A DNA stretch of 19,816 nucleotides from JBOHUX01 sp050734915 (GTDB lineage: Bacteria > Chloroflexota > Dormibacteria > Dormibacterales > Dormibacteraceae), in contig JBOHUX010000023.1 in the NCBI GenBank assembly GCA_050734915.1, forward strand, positions 1 through 19,816, written 5' to 3'. Every line of letters starts with the position of its first letter. The first letter of the stretch is position 1. The notes under the pieces were generated by a model. The model was given only the letters and a program-made list of their open reading frames with translations, searched no databases and had not been told where the DNA came from. Made by a program: the position numbers and the translations under genes. Shown here one piece after another: positions 16,548-19,816 of this stretch.

Positions 16548-18254
16548 GTGCTGGAGGCCGGCGAGCGACCGACCCCGCCCCCGACCGTGGGAGAGGCGAT
16601 GACGTTCGGCGGCTTCGCCCAGGCCCGACTCGTGGCGGGCACGTCCGGCCTCGGCCGGCGCGTCGAGTGGGTCCGCGTCATGGAGACGCCGGAGACCGTC
16701 CGCGGGCTGCGGGCCGGAGACCTCCTGCTGACCACGCTCTATCCGATCATGCACGATCCGAAGGCGCAGCAGGAGCTGGTGGCCGCCGTGGACGCCGCCC
16801 AGGGGGCAGGCATCATCGTCAACCCCGAGCCTTACCTCCACGGCCTGCCCGCCGGCCTGGCCGAGGAGGCGGACCGGGTCGGTCTCCCCCTCTTCCTGCT
16901 CGAGCATCCACTGCCCTGGACCGAGGTCATCGGACCCCTCCTGGAGCGGATCATCAACGCCGAGCATTCACGGCTCAAGCGCTCGCTGGAGATCCATCGG
17001 CGGTTCACCGAGCTGGTCCTGGACGGCAAGGGCATCAACGAGATCTGCCGCACCCTGGCCGCGCTCCTGGAGAGCGCCGTCAGCGTCGAGGACGCGTCCT
17101 TCCACCTGCTCGCCCACGCCGGGGGCGCCGGCGACCCCCACCGGAAGGAGACCATCGCCCAGCACGGCACCCCCCGCCGGGTCCTCTTCGACCCCGCCAT
17201 CCAGCGCATGCTCCGCGACGTCGAATCGCACCGGGGCCCGATCATGGTCCCCGCCTTCCCCCACCTGGGCATGGATCGGGGCCGCATCATCGCCCCCATC
17301 ACGGCGGCCAACCAGGTGCTCGGCTACATCTCGGTGATGGGAAGCCCGCCCCACACCGAGGAACTCGCGTTCATGGCCGTCGAGCAATCGGCGCTGGTGC
17401 TGGCCCTGGCGCTGACCAAGGAGCGCGAGGTGGCCGAGGTCGAGGTCCGGGTCCGCGGCGAGTTCCTCGAGGACCTCATCCAGGGCACTTACGGAGACGA
17501 GGCCGCCGCCCAACGGCGTGGTCGCCATCTCGGCTACCCGATGGCGGGGCGCCACCTCCTGATGGTCGCGGACATCGACGGCTTTCGCGACTTCCACCGC
17601 TCGAGGCAGATCAGCGAGGATGCCATCCAGGCGCTCAAGCGTGAGTTCTTGCGACGCGTCTCCGGTGTCGTCCGGGGATTCCACGCGCGGGCGCTGCTCG
17701 GCCCCCGCTCGGACAGCGTGCTGGCCCTGGTCCCGCTCGCCGGCGAGGGCGGTGAGGCCAGGTGGGCGCGATCGATCGGCGATCAGATCCGGGAGACGGT
17801 CGCCGACTGGGGTCCCGGCTTCACCGTGTCGGTGGGGTACAGCGCTCCCCTCGAGGTGCCGGCCGGCGTGGTGGGCGCTCACCGCGAGGTGCGGGCGGTG
17901 TTGGAGGCGACCAGCCGCTTCGGCCGCCACGACCAGGTCGTCGATGCCTCCGAGCTGGGCCTGACCGGACTTCTGGCCGCGGTCAGCGACGAGAGGCTGG
18001 CCGAGTTCACGCGGCGGCACCTCGGGCCCCTGCTCGAGGACCGGCGCCGAGGCGCGCAGCTTCTGGAGACGCTCAAGGCCTACCTGGAGGCGGGCGAGCA
18101 GCAGGCCGCCGCCCACCGGCTCGGGATCCATCCCAACACGCTTCGCTACCGGCTCGACCGCTTCCGCGAGGTGACCGGACTCGAGCCGGAGGATCCCGAG
18201 ACCAGGCTCAACCTCGCGGTCGCGCTCCGGGTGCAATCACTGCTCGGCCGGTGA
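16548..18254 (+). CDS. PucR/CdaR-family transcriptional regulator
   Basis: A 568-residue regulator of the PucR type, which usually senses a small metabolite and controls purine, amino-acid or sugar-acid catabolism. Domains in order: PucR N-terminal domain ~12-130 (TVGEAM, RLVAGTSGL, WVRVMETPE, GDLLLTT), a GAF-like sensor ~165-290, a GGDEF-like CdaR domain ~300-460, and the C-terminal HTH_30 at ~504-562 with HPNTLRYRL (528-536) as the recognition-helix hallmark. GTG at 16548 keeps the whole PucR domain but has no Shine-Dalgarno; ATG at 16599 has GGGAGAGG before it but would remove the first strand. It is convergent with the oxidoreductase pair, so regulation of them is only a possibility. Confidence 0.93.
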   Translation: MLEAGERPTPPPTVGEAMTFGGFAQARLVAGTSGLGRRVEWVRVMETPETVRGLRAGDLLLTTLYPIMHDPKAQQELVAAVDAAQGAGIIVNPEPYLHGLPAGLAEEADRVGLPLFLLEHPLPWTEVIGPLLERIINAEHSRLKRSLEIHRRFTELVLDGKGINEICRTLAALLESAVSVEDASFHLLAHAGGAGDPHRKETIAQHGTPRRVLFDPAIQRMLRDVESHRGPIMVPAFPHLGMDRGRIIAPITAANQVLGYISVMGSPPHTEELAFMAVEQSALVLALALTKEREVAEVEVRVRGEFLEDLIQGTYGDEAAAQRRGRHLGYPMAGRHLLMVADIDGFRDFHRSRQISEDAIQALKREFLRRVSGVVRGFHARALLGPRSDSVLALVPLAGEGGEARWARSIGDQIRETVADWGPGFTVSVGYSAPLEVPAGVVGAHREVRAVLEATSRFGRHDQVVDASELGLTGLLAAVSDERLAEFTRRHLGPLLEDRRRGAQLLETLKAYLEAGEQQAAAHRLGIHPNTLRYRLDRFREVTGLEPEDPETRLNLAVALRVQSLLGR

Positions 18255-18356
18255 CCGGAGAGAGGGACGCGCGCCGGACGGCGGGAGGCCGGCCCGGGGA
18301 GACCGATGGCGACGAGAGATCCGGAGAGGCCAGATGCGGCGGATGCCGGTGGTATC

Positions 18357-19274
18357 TCAGCGTGCGATGCCGGCCGCCGCCCGCACCCGGTCGATCACCG
18401 TCAGGTTCGCGATGCTGTCCTCCAGCGCGACCGGCGGCGGGGCGCCGGCGATGGCGGCGTCGCCGAACGCCTCCACCATGAGCTGGTAGGGGTCTTCGGG
18501 ATTCCGCCAGGCCGTGAAGGGCTGAGCCGGGGCGCGGCGGGGGCCGTCCCTGGCGACCACGACCAGATCCTGGTGCTCGGGCGACTCGAAGCTCGCCCAG
18601 AGGGCGGCCTGGGCGCCCCCGGGAAAGCCGAGCGCGATGGCGACGCTCAAGTCTACGCCGTCCGCCCGCGCCGTCGCCACCACGTGGTCCGGCTCGCCCA
18701 GGAACCAGCGCGCGGCGCTGATCACGTAGGAGCCGACGTCGAGGAGCGCCCCGCCTCCGAGCGCGGGATCGAGCCGGTAGTTGCCGGGCGCGTCGAGCGG
18801 GAATCCGAAGGAGGCGCTCACGAAGCGGGCACCCTCGCCCACCCGGGCCCGGAAGCCGGTCATCCGAGGGTGGAAGCGGTACATGAGGGCCTCCATCAGG
18901 AGCCGGCCCGAGGTGGCCGAGGCGGAGGCCATCGCCTCGCCCTCGGCGGCGGTGACGGCGAGCGGCTTCTCGCAGAGGACGTGCTTGCCGGCGGCCAGGG
19001 CGCGCACCGTCCACTCTCGGTGAAGGCTGTTGGCAAGCGGTATGTAGACGGCCTCCACCGCCTCGTCCTCGAGCAGCGCCCGGTAGGTCGGGTGGACGGT
19101 CGGTATGGAATGCTCCCCGGCCAGCCTCCGGGCGCGAGCCTGATCCCGGCTGGCGATGGCGGCCAGCCGGCCGTTCCGGGAGGCGGCGATGGCCGGGATG
19201 ACGGCCCGGCCCGCGATCCAGGCGGCGCCGACGATCCCCCAGCCGAGCCTCGATCCGGCGCCGGGAGCGGTCAG
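18357..19274 (-). CDS. Gfo/Idh/MocA-family NAD(P)-dependent oxidoreductase
   Basis: A 305-residue sugar- or dihydrodiol-type dehydrogenase. The nucleotide-binding fold opens with GIVGAAWIAG (13-22), followed by the family's catalytic-lysine motif E102-K103-P104 (LCEKPLAV). MEALMYRFHP (127-136) and LLDVGSYVISAARWFLGEP (177-195) are typical of the C-terminal domain; Tyr183 sits where many members have His. No ATG, GTG or TTG lies before the dinucleotide fold. CTG at 19274 is the only reasonable start, and it shares CTGA with the stop of the upstream gene, giving a normal N-terminus. Two homologous enzymes in series suggest a sugar or polyol pathway; the substrate is unknown. Confidence 0.9.
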   Translation of the reverse strand: MTAPGAGSRLGWGIVGAAWIAGRAVIPAIAASRNGRLAAIASRDQARARRLAGEHSIPTVHPTYRALLEDEAVEAVYIPLANSLHREWTVRALAAGKHVLCEKPLAVTAAEGEAMASASATSGRLLMEALMYRFHPRMTGFRARVGEGARFVSASFGFPLDAPGNYRLDPALGGGALLDVGSYVISAARWFLGEPDHVVATARADGVDLSVAIALGFPGGAQAALWASFESPEHQDLVVVARDGPRRAPAQPFTAWRNPEDPYQLMVEAFGDAAIAGAPPPVALEDSIANLTVIDRVRAAAGIAR

Positions 19275-19816
19275 ATCCGGACCCTGATCGGACGCCCGCC
19301 GCCCGCCACCGAGAGGTGGGCGACCTCCATCACCGCCACCGTGCGGGCCGCCTGCGCGGGCGGCACCGCCAGCGGCTCCCCCTCGGAGAGGTGGTCGGCG
19401 AGGTTCCGGTAGAAGCCGTTGCGAACGCGGGGGGGGAGCGCCAGGACCTCCTCGTGGGCGGCGCCCTCGCCTCCCGGCCGGAAGATCCGGACGACGGCCG
19501 GCGACTCCGCCGGCTGCAGCCTCTCCTGGAGCAGATCCCCGGTCCAGGCGCGGGAGTTGACCGACTCCAGGCGCCAGTCGCCCACCACCGCGCCGCGGGT
19601 CCCCAGCAGGTACCACTTGGGCTTCAGCGCGGCGGCGATATCCGACTGCAGGAACGTGGCCTGGGCGCCGTCGGCGAACATCAGGTCGACGCGGACCTGG
19701 TCTGAGTTGGTGACGTCGTGCCACACCCTCTTGTGGGCAACCGCCGAAACGCGCGTGACCTGGGCGGGCAGGGTGAGCAGCACCCAATCGAAGTAGTGGG
19801 AGCCCCAGTCGTAGAT
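19271..19816 (-). CDS. Gfo/Idh/MocA-family oxidoreductase, C-terminal part (runs off window)
   Basis: The frame is open to the window edge, so 181 C-terminal residues are seen and the N-terminal dinucleotide fold lies outside. It begins in the second domain with IYDWGSHYFDW, the D-x-G-x-H motif characteristic of the family (catalytic His present, unlike its neighbour). It continues through beta-strand-rich sequence (VRVDLMFADGAQATFLQSD; WYLLGTRGAVVGDW) and ends in the usual helix AARTVAVMEVAHLS. It is translationally coupled to the next gene by a four-base overlap. Internal GTG at 19783 is not the start. Confidence 0.87.
   Translation of the reverse strand: MYDWGSHYFDWVLLTLPAQVTRVSAVAHKRVWHDVTNSDQVRVDLMFADGAQATFLQSDIAAALKPKWYLLGTRGAVVGDWRLESVNSRAWTGDLLQERLQPAESPAVVRIFRPGGEGAAHEEVLALPPRVRNGFYRNLADHLSEGEPLAVPPAQAARTVAVMEVAHLSVAGGGRPIRVRI

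Overview
This window is strongly GC-rich, gene-dense bacterial DNA, with many GTG starts, overlapping stop/start junctions and few intergenic gaps. It looks like a chromosomal segment of an uncultivated soil or subsurface aerobe. A b6-type cytochrome b/Rieske pair sits with two CydA-like proteins, next to a universal stress protein carrying many PCP_red repeats. As I recall, this mix occurs in Methylomirabilota (Rokubacteria/NC10), Nitrospirota and neighbouring phyla. I favour a Rokubacteria-like host, but nothing here (no rRNA, no marker set) proves it.

Layout. 1-133: short, comparatively AT-rich leader with inverted repeats. 134-655 (+): PAP2 phosphatase, whose stop overlaps that of a convergent ferritin-VIT iron exporter of MbfA type (652-1836, -). 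1988-2152 (+): a 54-residue hydrophobic membrane protein with a perfect Shine-Dalgarno and a strong terminator (2175-2207). 11602 down to 2268 (-): one tightly packed nine-gene block. It encodes a two-Usp-domain protein with six PCP_red-like repeats and a zinc ribbon, an ABC ATPase and permease, CydA-like protein B, a 75-residue two-helix membrane protein, a Rieske protein, a fused b6/subunit-IV cytochrome b, CydA-like protein A and a lipoprotein-like cupredoxin. A TATAAT box lies upstream of the first gene. 11837-12063: a 227-bp, highly structured intergenic element bounded by about 25-bp imperfect inverted repeats, ending on the start codon of the next gene. 12063-13336 (+): an unknown 135-residue protein, then a topoisomerase IB gene cut off before its catalytic tyrosine region. 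13264-16023 (+): aconitase AcnA. 16070-16237 (-): a 55-residue Cys/His zinc-ribbon-like protein. 16548-18254 (+): PucR/CdaR-type regulator. 18357-19816 (-): two tandem Gfo/Idh/MocA oxidoreductases, the upstream one running off the window.

How the genes work together. The large minus-strand block reads as a membrane electron-transfer complex. Rieske and cytochrome b would oxidise quinol and pass electrons to the cupredoxin, since no CXXCH c-type haem motif occurs in any of its genes. The two CydA-like subunits keep recognisable haem-ligand histidines but have lost residues typical of true bd oxidases, so they may be structural or electron-routing subunits rather than a terminal oxidase. The ABC pair may serve assembly or copper/haem supply. 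The Usp/PCP_red protein at the head of the block suggests a stress-responsive or redox-regulatory role. The other genes are housekeeping or accessory, with no clear link to the complex.
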